Below, piece by piece: positions 26,534-36,700 of a stretch of 58,702 nucleotides of DNA; position 1 is the first letter of the stretch, and each line of letters opens with the position of its first letter. The notes beneath the pieces were generated by a model. That model was given only the letters and a program-made list of their open reading frames with translations. It ran no database searches and was not told where the DNA came from. The DNA comes from JBBDMW01 sp040878005 (GTDB taxonomy: Bacteria > Chloroflexota > Dehalococcoidia > Lucifugimonadales > Lucifugimonadaceae). The stretch lies in NCBI GenBank assembly GCA_040878005.1, contig JBBDMW010000055.1:1-58702 (forward strand), read 5' to 3'. The translations under genes were made by a program, and so were the position numbers.

Positions 26534-27508
26534 ATGAGTTCGCATCCTATACGACAAATTTCCATATGGGAGATGCAGGGCAGTCGTGGCACTGCGGTCA
26601 GTGACCGTGCGGACGAATTGAGAGCCGCCGCACTTGGGTTCGTTGTTCGTTTCTTCGACACGCGGGATGCGCTCGAAGATGACATCGGCAATGCAGAGAT
26701 TGTGGCCACACTGGGATTGAGCAATGAAGCGTTGCAACGTGCTGGGAAACTGCAGTGGTTGCACGACTGGGGCGCGGGTGTGGACAAAGTCATGTTCCCG
26801 GAACTGTTGAAGCACCCTGTGGTGATGACGTGCACAAAGGGAAGTGGCGGAATTCCCATGGCCGAATGGGCAATGATGCTGATGCTTATGTGGTCGAAAA
26901 GTGCACCTCATTATCTGCAGGCGTCGCGCGACCGACTATGGGCCCGCAAAAGCCACCGGGAGTTGAACGGGATGACTGTCGGGATTATCGGACTTGGGCA
27001 CTCCGGCGCCGATTTGGCACAGAAGTGCAAGGCATTCCATATGCGAGTGCTTGGCATGCGGCGCAGCAATCAACCTTGCCGGTATGTGGATGAACTGTTC
27101 ACTGCCGAAAACATTCAGGAATTACTGAATCAGTCAGATTTTGTTGTCGTAACCACTCCTCTAACTCCAGAGACCAAGGGGATGATTGGGACTCGGGAGT
27201 TGCAGGCGATGAAGCCTGAGTCCTACCTGATTGTTACGTCACGGGGCGGAATAGTAGATGATTCAGCCCTTATTCAAGCGTTGCATGAGGAGCGGATCGC
27301 GGGAGCAGGGCTGGATGCCCATTCAGTAGAACCCCTGCCCGCAGACAGCCCGTTCTGGGGTTTGTCGAACACGTTTATCTCACCGCATTGCTCGGCTATT
27401 GGGCAGGGCCTGGGTGTAAGAGGCGCTGAGATCTTCATTGAAAACGTTCGCCGTTATGCCAGTGGGGCACCTCTCATGAACGTGGTTGACAAGCAAGCAG
27501 GATATTGA
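26534..27508 (+). CDS. D-isomer-specific 2-hydroxyacid dehydrogenase
   Basis: A 324-residue NAD(P)-dependent dehydrogenase. The nucleotide motif GLGHSG lies at 153-158. The catalytic triad is Arg237 (TSRGG), Glu266 (SVEPLP) and His285 (SPHCSA). It would reduce a 2-keto acid or oxidise a D-2-hydroxy acid; glyoxylate/hydroxypyruvate or 2-keto-sugar acids are reasonable. The ATG after AAGGCAAGGC is chosen over an upstream in-frame start that lies inside the permease gene. It is placed directly before three acid-sugar dehydratase-like genes. Confidence 0.93.
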   Translation: MSSHPIRQISIWEMQGSRGTAVSDRADELRAAALGFVVRFFDTRDALEDDIGNAEIVATLGLSNEALQRAGKLQWLHDWGAGVDKVMFPELLKHPVVMTCTKGSGGIPMAEWAMMLMLMWSKSAPHYLQASRDRLWARKSHRELNGMTVGIIGLGHSGADLAQKCKAFHMRVLGMRRSNQPCRYVDELFTAENIQELLNQSDFVVVTTPLTPETKGMIGTRELQAMKPESYLIVTSRGGIVDDSALIQALHEERIAGAGLDAHSVEPLPADSPFWGLSNTFISPHCSAIGQGLGVRGAEIFIENVRRYASGAPLMNVVDKQAGY

Positions 27509-27532
27509 AATACCACAGAGCGGAGGACGGCC

Positions 27533-28582
27533 TTGAGAATCACAGACGTTAGCGCTGTTTACCCTCGATACCAGAATACTGCTGGGTCATGGCGAACTCA
27601 CTTCTGGCAAATCGTGGTCAGAGTCGAGACTGACGGTGGTATCACTGGCTTTGGGTATGGCGGCGGCGGTGTGGCCTCAGTCGAGATAATCAACCGTCAC
27701 TTTCGCGAGTTGCTCCTTGACAGTCCACTGAACTCGCCAACTGACATAGCGTCCATATGGGACCGGCTATATGACGCCTCGATCCCCTACGGCCGCAAGG
27801 GCCTTGCCATCATGGCGCTGAGTGGCGTTGACCTAGGACTCTGGGATGCCCTCGCCAAAGCAGAAGAAAAGCCAGTCTGTGATTTGCTTTCCAGCACGCG
27901 CATCAATCATCTGCGAGCTTACGCCTCTGGTGCCGACATAGCCTGGTACCGCGACCTGGGGTTTACGGCGACCAAGACGCCGCATCGCTGGACCGGCGAT
28001 GCCTCAGCGTATGACGAGCTGGCCGGCTGGGCTGAGAGCGCAAGGGCTGCGTTGGGCTACGATGCATTGCTCATGATCGACAGCTATATGTCGTGGGACG
28101 CGGCCGTCACCGCTGAAATGGCACGCCGACTTGCTGGACATCGCATCTACTGGTTCGAGGATGTGCTGACGCCCGACTGTCTTGAAGAGCAGGCATCGCT
28201 GTGCGACGTCATAAAGCCTGTGCTGCTGGCTGGTGGAGAGCATGAGTTCACACACTATGGCTTTGCAGAAGTCGCACGGGCCAAGGCCCTCGACATGTGG
28301 CAGCCCGATGTGACCTGGTGCGGCGGCATCACAGCCACGCTTCGGATACTGGACATTGCGAACACTGCCGGAGTGCCCGTTGTTCTGCACCGGGGCGGTG
28401 AGCCTTGGGGTCTTCACATCATCGCCGCCGGGCTGTGTGAAAACCTGGCTGAACTTGTTGTTGGACGCCGCGATGCGTCGGCTGATCCTCTATGGCTCGA
28501 TGCGCCCCAACCAGTTGACGGAACCTTAACAGTGTCATCTGCTGCCGGGTTCGGTGTGCAGATCAACGAAGGGATGGTATGA
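27533..28582 (+). CDS. Enolase superfamily protein, L-rhamnonate dehydratase-like (2)
   Basis: A 349-residue enolase-superfamily protein. Metal ligands are Asp183 (MIDSYMSWD), Glu209 (YWFEDVL) and Glu236 (GGEHEFTHYGF), with His286 (VVLHRGG) as probable base. The blocks around GGEHEFTHYGF and QPDVTWCGGIT resemble L-rhamnonate dehydratases, which form 2-keto-3-deoxy-L-rhamnonate. The TTG start follows GGAGG at about six bases. The subfamily call is from memory of motifs and should be taken as tentative. It is 24 bases after the hydroxyacid dehydrogenase. Confidence 0.88.
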   Translation: MRITDVSAVYPRYQNTAGSWRTHFWQIVVRVETDGGITGFGYGGGGVASVEIINRHFRELLLDSPLNSPTDIASIWDRLYDASIPYGRKGLAIMALSGVDLGLWDALAKAEEKPVCDLLSSTRINHLRAYASGADIAWYRDLGFTATKTPHRWTGDASAYDELAGWAESARAALGYDALLMIDSYMSWDAAVTAEMARRLAGHRIYWFEDVLTPDCLEEQASLCDVIKPVLLAGGEHEFTHYGFAEVARAKALDMWQPDVTWCGGITATLRILDIANTAGVPVVLHRGGEPWGLHIIAAGLCENLAELVVGRRDASADPLWLDAPQPVDGTLTVSSAAGFGVQINEGMV

Positions 28583-28778
28583 GCGGCACCATTTATGCCT
28601 AGACCTGGTCACTTGCTACAAACCTGACAGCCTTGATCCGTGGTGAGATTGGTTGCGCCTTCCCCACTGGATGATCTACCTAGGGTGAAGAGTGTTCCAT
28701 CGAGGCAGCTTACTGAGACCTTCAGAGACCAGTGCCAACAGCCGATAAAGGCAATCAAGCCTAGAGGAGCGATATCAA

Positions 28779-29945
28779 ATGGGACAGGCCCCGATAGTCA
28801 CCGCTATTGAAGTACATGAGTTCCAGTTCGATGTGCAAAATATGGAGCGCGTTGGAAAACGCGGAGCGCAGTACGTACGCGGTGGTAAGAGCCAGATTAC
28901 CAACGTTGCTCTCAAGATTCATACGGATGCTGGAATTACAGGTGAATATGTTAATTCCCGGATCGCAGATGCGGCCGCCATTCGACAGTTAGCAGGACTT
29001 GTAATCGGCCAGAATGTCCTGGAGCGGGAACTGCTCTATTCGGAGATGAAGCGATCTACCGTCCAAGTGGCGAGGTTGGGCATGGGGCTGATCGACATCG
29101 CCCTATGGGACATAGCCGGCAAGTACTACAACGCTCCGATCTATGAACTCCTTGGCGGTCATCGTAGGAGACTACCTACCTACGCCAGCACTTGGACGGG
29201 AGACGAAACACAGGGTGGACTCAGCTCACCTGAGGCGTATGCCGATTTTGCGGAGCAATGTCTGGACATGGGCTATCCGGCCTACAAGATCCACCCCTGG
29301 AGGAACGGCCCGGTGCGGAGGGATATCGAAGTGGCCGAAGCCGTGGCCAAGCGGGTGGGTGGCAAGATGGATCTGATGTGGGATGCATCTTGCAAGTACG
29401 AGACGTTGGCTGACGCGGTCAAGCTGGGGCATGCGCTGGATGATGCCAACTATTACTGGTACGAAGACCCGTACAAGGACACAGGCATCTCGGCATTCGG
29501 GCACAAGAAGTTGCGGCAATTGGTGAAGACGCCTCTGCTCATGACCGAGTTTCTTCGCATGCTTGAGCCACATATTGACTTCGCTCTTGCTGAAGGCACT
29601 GACTTCCTAAGGGCTGACCCGGACTTTGACGGTGGTATCACCGGCGTGATGAAAATTGCTCATGCTGCCGAGGGCCTGGGCCTAGATGTTGAAGTGCATG
29701 CGTCGAATCCGGCGCGGCGGCATGCCATGGCCGCAATCCGCAACAGCAACTACTACGAGATGGCGCTTGTGCACCCAGGTGCAGGACCTTACAACCCACC
29801 GGTTTACAAGGATGGATACGGCGACAACCTCGACAGCATTGACAAGGACGGGTGTGTCCCCGTGCCAGAAGGTCCCGGTTTAGGAGTGGAGTACGACTGG
29901 GACTTCATCATGAAGAACCGCACAGCAGGGGTAGAGTACAACTAG
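28779..29945 (+). CDS. Enolase superfamily (mandelate racemase type) protein (3)
   Basis: A 388-residue member with the KxH pattern Lys170-x-His172 (YKIHPW), metal ligands Asp202 (MWDASCKY), Glu229 (WYEDPY) and Glu257 (MTEFLR), and His307 (VEVHASN) as second base. This residue set is that of the mandelate racemase subgroup, but the KxH (rather than KxK) and the context point to an acid-sugar dehydratase or racemase. GAGGAG precedes the ATG. A 196-base gap separates it from the previous enolase-type gene, so it may have its own promoter, though none was clear. Confidence 0.9.
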   Translation: MGQAPIVTAIEVHEFQFDVQNMERVGKRGAQYVRGGKSQITNVALKIHTDAGITGEYVNSRIADAAAIRQLAGLVIGQNVLERELLYSEMKRSTVQVARLGMGLIDIALWDIAGKYYNAPIYELLGGHRRRLPTYASTWTGDETQGGLSSPEAYADFAEQCLDMGYPAYKIHPWRNGPVRRDIEVAEAVAKRVGGKMDLMWDASCKYETLADAVKLGHALDDANYYWYEDPYKDTGISAFGHKKLRQLVKTPLLMTEFLRMLEPHIDFALAEGTDFLRADPDFDGGITGVMKIAHAAEGLGLDVEVHASNPARRHAMAAIRNSNYYEMALVHPGAGPYNPPVYKDGYGDNLDSIDKDGCVPVPEGPGLGVEYDWDFIMKNRTAGVEYN

Positions 29946-29960
29946 CCTTCGGGTGACAGC

Positions 29961-31118
29961 ATGAAGATCACTGACATCAAGCTAATCACTTTCACCGTCA
30001 CCGGGAGCGGGCGCCGGACGAAGTGGGGTTACGGCGAGCCAGGACCAGCGCACGAGGTACCGCATTCGATTACTCAAATAATCACGGATGATGGCGCGGA
30101 AGGTTATGCGGAGCAGGGGTGGCCGGGCTATTTCTATGCGCCCCGCCAGGATGAGATTGACAATCTGGTGAAACCACTGCTCCTGGGTGAGGATCCAATG
30201 GACCGAGAGCGGCTGTGGCAGTTGATGTCGCGGCACCTGGGTTTCGCAGAGGGACTGGTTGGCAACGTTGATTGCGCCCTGTGGGACCTTGCGGGGAGGG
30301 TAACTAATCTGCCGGTATCCAAGCTGCTCGGCCGGGCGCGTGATCGCATCAAGGCTTACGCGAGCACGGCACCCAACCTTGGGACACCGGAGCAGTATGC
30401 AGCCCACGCGCTGGAGTGTAAGAAAGCAGGCTACAAGGCTTACAAGGTCCACGCCTTCATCTACTGGGACCCTCACAAGCAGGCAGCGGCACCAGGTCGG
30501 CCCGCGTTCCCCAGGGAGGACGTGGAAGTGTGTCGTGCGGTGCGCGAGGCGGTGGGCGACGACATGGTGCTCATGCTGGACCCGTGGGGCATCTACACGC
30601 TTGAGGAGTCGGTCTGGGTGGGCAGGCAACTAGAGGAGTTGGACTACTACTTTCTGGAGCACCCCATGCACGAGCGGATGATCGAGCCGTACCGCAAGTT
30701 ATGCCAGGAGTTGCGCCTGCCGGTCTGCGGCCCCGAGCTGGCACCTGGCGGGGTGTTCAGCCGGGCGGAATGGGCGATGCAGCATGCCACCGACATTGGC
30801 CGCACGGACATCAACTTCGGCGGCATCACTGGCGTCCGCAAGACCATCGACATGTACGAAGCTCTCGGTATGAAGTGCGAGATACATGTAGGCGGTTTTG
30901 GCAACGCTCAGGTACTGGCCGCCACGACCGAGGACACATGCGAGTTCTTCGAGAGGGGCCTCTTGGGGCTGGGGATGGTTCATACGGCGACGCCACCCTA
31001 CTTGAATGAGCCGTGCGACCCGATGAATGCCAATGGCGATGTGCTGCTACCTGACGGGCCGGGCCTTGGCTTTGATCTGAACTGGGACTACATCAACGAG
31101 CATCGTGTGACGGACTGA
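29961..31118 (+). CDS. Enolase superfamily (mandelate racemase type) protein (4)
   Basis: A 385-residue member with Lys162-x-His164 (YKVHAF), Asp207 (MLDPWG), Glu233 (FLEHPM), Glu259 (GPELAP) and His309 (EIHVGG). It is clearly homologous to the preceding gene in layout but divergent in sequence, so the two probably have different substrates rather than being a recent duplication. It starts 15 bases after the previous stop, implying co-transcription. Confidence 0.9.
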   Translation: MKITDIKLITFTVTGSGRRTKWGYGEPGPAHEVPHSITQIITDDGAEGYAEQGWPGYFYAPRQDEIDNLVKPLLLGEDPMDRERLWQLMSRHLGFAEGLVGNVDCALWDLAGRVTNLPVSKLLGRARDRIKAYASTAPNLGTPEQYAAHALECKKAGYKAYKVHAFIYWDPHKQAAAPGRPAFPREDVEVCRAVREAVGDDMVLMLDPWGIYTLEESVWVGRQLEELDYYFLEHPMHERMIEPYRKLCQELRLPVCGPELAPGGVFSRAEWAMQHATDIGRTDINFGGITGVRKTIDMYEALGMKCEIHVGGFGNAQVLAATTEDTCEFFERGLLGLGMVHTATPPYLNEPCDPMNANGDVLLPDGPGLGFDLNWDYINEHRVTD

Positions 31119-31215
31119 TACCGAAGCCATGCAACCTCACGATTACTCAGAACAGAACCATCGGCGGCAATACAACAGTCCAGCCTGTCCGGCTGGTAGA
31201 AATGGCAGGAATAGC

Positions 31216-32124
31216 TTGAGCGAGCGAACGATCAAAGGCGTGGTTCCCATCCTAGTGACGCCATTCGACCCCGAAGGTCGCGTTGACACAGAAAGTTTGC
31301 GTCGGCTGGTGAATTTCAACATCGACGCCGGGGTGCACGGGCTGGGGATAGCCCTCGGCAGCGAGATATTCACGCTCAATGAAGTGGAGCGCGACCTGGT
31401 CGCCACCACTGTGGTTGAGGAGACGCACGGGCGGGTACCGGTCGTCGTCAACACCGGAGCGGCTAGCACGAGCCTCGCGACGTTCTACAGCAAACGTGCT
31501 GAGGACCTGGGCGCAGACGCGGTCATGGTGACTCCGCCGATTGGACTTGCTGCACCGAGCCCAGAACAGACCCGCCGGTACTACAACGCTCTCTCAAGTT
31601 CCCTGAGCATCCCAATCGTTGTTCAGGATCATGCGAGCGCACAGGTGGCTCCGAGCCTGTTGTGCGCTATTGCATCAGAGAGCCCGCTCGTCCAGTACTG
31701 CAAGGTAGAGACCCTGCCTACTCCCACGCGGATTGCACAGGCAGTAAAAGAGACCGAAGGCAAGGTCGGCATCCTGGGTGGCGCAGGCGGAAACTTCTTC
31801 ATCGAGGAGATGAAGCGTGGATCGACCGGCACCATGCCCAGCTGCGGCCAGCCAGGTGCGTACGTGCGCATCTGGAACCTGTTCCAAGAGGGCGATGTGA
31901 AGGGTGCGACCCGCGTGTTCTATGAGGAGGTGCTGCCCCTCAATAGGGTGTCGTCATCTGGGATGAACGGCTTGTTCCACGTGAACAAGCAGTTGCTACA
32001 GCGAAGGGGCGTGATTGACCACACCGTCGTTAGGGAACCCACCACGCCGTTGGATGCGTTCATGCAGCGAGATGTGGACGAGGTGATATCAAGGCTGCTG
32101 GAAGTGGAGGCGGCGGTGCGGTGA
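31216..32124 (+). CDS. DapA/KDG-aldolase family lyase
   Basis: A 302-residue TIM-barrel Schiff-base lyase of the dihydrodipicolinate synthase family. Lys163 (QYCKVE) is the expected Schiff-base lysine. The position of the conserved Tyr in LYNVP of true DapA is Gln here (VVQDH), so an aldolase or dehydratase acting on 2-keto-3-deoxy sugar acids is more likely than lysine biosynthesis. An earlier ATG (31129) would add 29 poorly conserved residues; the TTG at 31216 follows an AGGA site and begins just before the first beta strand. It lies downstream of three acid-sugar dehydratase-like genes and could cleave their products. Confidence 0.87.
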   Translation: MSERTIKGVVPILVTPFDPEGRVDTESLRRLVNFNIDAGVHGLGIALGSEIFTLNEVERDLVATTVVEETHGRVPVVVNTGAASTSLATFYSKRAEDLGADAVMVTPPIGLAAPSPEQTRRYYNALSSSLSIPIVVQDHASAQVAPSLLCAIASESPLVQYCKVETLPTPTRIAQAVKETEGKVGILGGAGGNFFIEEMKRGSTGTMPSCGQPGAYVRIWNLFQEGDVKGATRVFYEEVLPLNRVSSSGMNGLFHVNKQLLQRRGVIDHTVVREPTTPLDAFMQRDVDEVISRLLEVEAAVR

Positions 32125-32571
32125 CAGGAGCGTCGCCATCCGTTATCTGCCTGACGTTCGTCGGGCTGGTTGGTGACGGCTCGGTCTACGACGCAGACTC
32201 CGCCCTCTGGACCGCGGCGCACCACCGCAACCGCCTCCCTCGTAACCGGCCGTGCACGATAGCAGTCGCTGCAGGGGAGGATCGTTTCGGTCACCGGCCT
32301 TGACTATTAGCTTCATATCTTGGATGAGACAGTTCAAACCTGTCCACCATGGTTCCACCTTTTAAACCCTTAGCTCCACCATTCTCAACTTTGACCCGCT
32401 GCCTTGCTGGCAGGGGGTCGGTCAATCCGGGGAAGCAAGGAGTCGGTTGAGCGCCACTCCCGACTCCTTGACTCTACTAAACCCATCGCGGAAATTCCAA
32501 GTCTGGTGTCGCAGTTTTCGCGCATTGATGTTCTGATTCCGACGTGTTTCGGCTTGCAGCGGAGAATGGGA

Positions 32572-33201
32572 ATGCCAGGTAAGTCACGAGTCGAGTTCAC
32601 ACACGTGATCGACGGTTCGGAGCGGGTGATCGCATTCATCGACTACACGCCAGTGGGCCCCAGCTTTGGTACGCCTCGGATTTCGAGAATCGATCAGACC
32701 ACGCTGGGTGGAAAGAAGAGTGACAATCTCCAGCGGTTTACGGTCCACAAGGACGGCCGCGGAGATCTGCATCTTGTGGACAGCCCGACTGCCGAGACTC
32801 CGTTTGACGGCCAAGTCGAAGCGCTGGCTAAGTGGTCAAAACCCCGAGTTTGGCGCGACGAACAAACCTGGGTTGGACTGGACGGGGTGGTTAGTGCCGA
32901 TCATCTGCCGAAAGCCAAGGTGGCTAGCAAGAGCACGGAGACGATTCGGCTCAATGTCGGGACGGGCGTTACCGGGATCGTCGCATTGTTCGGCTTGATG
33001 CCCAACAACGATCTGGAGGAGCAGGATAAGGTGACCATAGACGCCATCATGCCAGAAGCTCGGGATCCGAGGTGTTCTGTGTGGATCATAGACGGCGGAT
33101 TCCCATACACGGTGGTCGCGGTTTGTGGCCTTGGCACCCCCCGGACCGTATCTGGGCTTTCGCATGTTGGTCGTGACTACCGTGCACGCCTTGTCCAATG
33201 A
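32572..33201 (+). CDS. Hypothetical protein
   Basis: A 209-residue protein I do not recognise, with a mixed alpha/beta look and no signal peptide or membrane helix. The start at 32572 is chosen because GGAG lies seven bases before it; the frame is open to 32404 (265 residues) and the longer form cannot be ruled out. It converges on the injection-system operon. The gap before it (32125-32571) shows no other gene if the short start is right. Function unknown. Confidence 0.5.
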   Translation: MPGKSRVEFTHVIDGSERVIAFIDYTPVGPSFGTPRISRIDQTTLGGKKSDNLQRFTVHKDGRGDLHLVDSPTAETPFDGQVEALAKWSKPRVWRDEQTWVGLDGVVSADHLPKAKVASKSTETIRLNVGTGVTGIVALFGLMPNNDLEEQDKVTIDAIMPEARDPRCSVWIIDGGFPYTVVAVCGLGTPRTVSGLSHVGRDYRARLVQ

Positions 33202-33410
33202 CAGATGAGCCTGTCGAAGGTTGCACTGTGCGGAGAAGGCTGGTCCTTCACTACGTCCCTGGACGTCCGGACGGTAGAGAGAGGGTCAGGTCCCGCATGC
33301 TCAGCCAGTTTAAGACGTTGCCACTTCTTACCGGCTGGGCGCGGAAGCACTGAGCGTGATGTGGACGCTTTTACGAATTGCATCGGGAACTGCGCAGGCA
33401 GGCGTCTGAT

Positions 33411-33713
33411 CTAGTCGAGCAGCTTGAGTATGTTCGACGCCCGGTCTTCCGCGCGCGCGAATTTTGTTTCAGAAGCTTCCAAGGATTCGGCAAGGTTCCG
33501 GGTCAGCGTGGCACGAATTGAGTTTTCGCCGAACACCACTCCAGTTCGTGAAGCTTCTCTTTTTGCGCATGCTGCCACAGCGCGTGTGAGCAGCTCCAGG
33601 TTCTCACTCTCAGCCGCGCGGGCGAGTACGAGGCCGCGGACTGCGTTGGTGATGGTCAGACCCTCGTCCGCCTGGCCGATCGAGGAGATATTTATGTTCA
33701 GTCTCTCTTGCAT
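33411..33713 (-). CDS. Small helical protein at the end of the eCIS operon
   Basis: A 100-residue, mostly helical protein without a recognised family. AGAGG lies about seven bases before the ATG, and the gene follows the giant beta-helix gene after 78 bases on the same strand, so it is probably the last gene of the injection-system operon. It has no signal peptide. A structural, chaperone or small cargo role is possible, with nothing in the sequence to decide. Confidence 0.6.
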   Translation of the reverse strand: MQERLNINISSIGQADEGLTITNAVRGLVLARAAESENLELLTRAVAACAKREASRTGVVFGENSIRATLTRNLAESLEASETKFARAEDRASNILKLLD

Positions 33714-33791
33714 GATTTACCTCTTTGTGTGGTATTTGCCCGCCCTGGGCGGACGGTAGGTTCAAGTGCAGGCTCAGCTACCAACGCATAC

Positions 33792-36700
33792 TCATTTAGC
33801 TGCCCCCGTGCGCATGGCCTCGAACTGAGGCCACTGGACCGCCATTACGGGAGCAATGGCGACGTTGGCCGATAACAGCCGTCCGCACGCTTCCACATCG
33901 ATCAACTCAATGAACGACAAATTAGGCTGGTCAATTACACGTGGCACATTTGAGTCCGCCCGCCTGTATGCGTAGATGCAGTGCGCTCCCTCATTGCCGG
34001 TTGTGATGTTCAGTGCAGCGGCTATCGTTGCTGCCGACAGCATCGAAGCCCGGCGACTACGGGTGATTGGCTCATTAAACCTGTTGCCAAGCACCCTGAC
34101 GGTTGCTCCGAACACCAGCGTGTTGATGAAGCCCTGGGTTGCAGGCACCGAGGCATCGATCTGGTTATCCGAAAGCGTCACGTCACCGATGGACGTGACG
34201 ATGACAGCGCTGGCGGGCGTGTCAGAATCGTTCGGGCTGAGAGCCAGGCTCACCTGGTTGCCAGTGAACATCACGCTGCCCATTGCGGTGCGTCCCGTGC
34301 TTGCCTGCCTGGCCCGCGCCAGGGCAGCGGTTTCCGATGCTGCCGCCATGGCTGGCTGGTCCGATGCATTGATGCGGATTCCGGTATCGATCCGCTCCGA
34401 TTTGCCCTGTGTTTCCGCAGCGCCTGCATCTTCCTTCCTGGGTTCGGCGGGTCGTTCCTGTCCGCCTGATGGGACTGCCACTCCACCGGCACCCCCCTTG
34501 GATGGGGCGTCGTCGCCTTCGCCAGGGGTCTCGACTGCTAATCCGCGGACATTAATGGACACAGCAGCGCCGCCGGTAAGGTCGGCAAGAGCCTCAGCCA
34601 GCCCTGCTCCTCCGAACGATGCATTGGCCTGGCTGAGATCTACGTTCAGTGCGGCCAGTGACGAGAGGTTGCCCGATGCAGAAAGGCTGTTGAGCCGCCC
34701 GTGGGAACGCCTGGTTCCGTGGCCCTGCGATGACAGGCTGTTGTGCTGCACGACGACTTCACCCGATGCCGTGATCCTGAGCGCCCGCCCTTCAGGAGCT
34801 ATAACGACGTTCCTGTGTATGCGCACGGCAGGCTCCGGCGCAGTGAGCACGCTTAGTTGAACCGAAGCCGCTGGCTGAGTTCCGGACGTGGGCGGAGTGG
34901 CGTAAGCGATAACGATGCCACCGCGATTGCCGGCCCTAGGCACAGCGTCCGTGTTGGAGCGCGGCCCATTGCCAGTTATGCGGTTGTCGTCAAACACCGC
35001 TCCCTCTGTGTACAGGGCGAAGACGCCGCAGACAGGGTTGATGTGGCTTAGCCCGTTGGCTTCGATGACGTTGTTGCGCATCTCGAGACCGATGGCCGCT
35101 CCCAGCGTGACGCCGCCAAACGCGCCAAAGGTCCGAGCGGAGATGGAGGCCTCGGCCACATCTCCCTGTAGACAGTTCCTTATGATGTTGTCCCTGATGC
35201 GGAGACCGTTGACCGTGATGCAGTCGGCGGTTTCGGCGGGATCAAAGAAGTGCGCCGCAGAGATCCCGCTGCCAGCCATGCTGGAGATCCGGTTGTCCTT
35301 GATCTCCACCTCAGACAGCGATCCGGTTGACGCAGGTATCAGCGGGTCGCCCACGTCATCAGCGGGCGGTTGTGGATTGAGCGTCCACGTGACGCAGCCG
35401 CGCCCGTCCACAATGATGTTCAAGCCCGGCGGCAGGAAGATAGCAACCTGGAGGAACCGGGTGAAATCCTCCCTGGGCAGGTCTTTATGTTGTTGCGGAA
35501 TGTATACGATGCTGCCGAGCGTGATGCCGCGGCCGTTCCCACCCGTTATGGTGTTCTCAAGGATTCGCACACGGTCCGATCCACCACCCACTTGTATCCC
35601 GCCCATGGCGGTCCGGCGGGAACCGGCGCGCTCATCGACTTCCACTGAGTTCCCGCGAATAAGCAGGTCATCACATGTAAGGAAGATGGCCGGCCACCTT
35701 CCGGCGTCCGACTCGCCGCTCATGTCTCCGGCAAGCTGTCCAACACGCACCTGGCAGTTGTCCACGGTGATGTCGTCGCCGCCCTGGCCGTGAATTGCCT
35801 GCCTGTCACGTACCGATATGAGAAGGTCCTGGAGAAGAATGCCTTCGAGCGCTGACGGCGGTCGCGTAACAACGTCGTCCGGAATTGGCTTGACAGCAGT
35901 ACCCGCGATGTTCTCGAACAGGCCAGGGGTGTTGATGGCGCGTACAAGGTCCACAGCGCCACGGCTTATCTTTGACAGGTCCAGCCTGGCCAGTGAGGCA
36001 ACATTGGCAACGGCTGACGGGCGCACATCGGACTCGGCCGAGGCCTCGGCGCTTGCCAGTTCCTCAGTACGCAACTCCTCGGCCGCTTCAATCTCTGTGC
36101 CGCCAGCCTGCTCAAGCTGCACACCGATGCCGAGGATGTTTTCTATCGCCATGGACTTCAGGGCAACGTTGCGACTGTCCCGGACCCTGAATACCGGATC
36201 GTCCGAACCTTCAGGCGACCGCACGACTGTGCCAGGTCCGCACCCGTGTACGATGATGTTGCGGCGGCGTCCAATCCGCACGTTCTCCTCGTACAGGCCC
36301 GGCAGGACATGAATGTTGCCACCTGCCAGCGGCAGGGCGTCCACTGCTGCCTGGATACTCGCGAAGTGACCACGGCTACGCGACCCATCGCCGACCGTAT
36401 AGGTCGAGCAGGTTTCCGGGCTGGTCAGCGGCAGGAAGCGGGCCCTGCAATCGGAGATAATCTCGGGAACGAAGTTGCGGCCGCGCCTGCGCCACTGGAT
36501 GAGGGCAAGCGGTGCGGTGAATACTCGTGGCCCCACTGCCGGCATACCTGCCGACAGCTCCCATGGAACGACCTGTGCCGGTGAATTCGGGCGGGCCGCT
36601 ATGATCCAGTAGTCGCCTGGCCTGAACGGGCCATCGGTCAGTGTCACCGAAAGTCCGGTATGACCGAGTGTTACGGGGTCGCCTGAGGCGAACGGGATCG

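Noticed and set aside
31216..32124. True dapA for lysine biosynthesis
   Set aside because: The conserved tyrosine is missing and the neighbours are sugar-acid genes, not lysine genes.
33202..33410. Small ORF or terminator between convergent genes
   Set aside because: The 69-codon frame has no protein-like pattern, and no stem with a T-tract was found on either strand.
33976..35793. Long plus-strand ORFs opposite the beta-helix gene
   Set aside because: Low-complexity Ser/Arg/Pro-rich translations on the reverse strand of a clear coding gene; typical shadows in GC-rich DNA.
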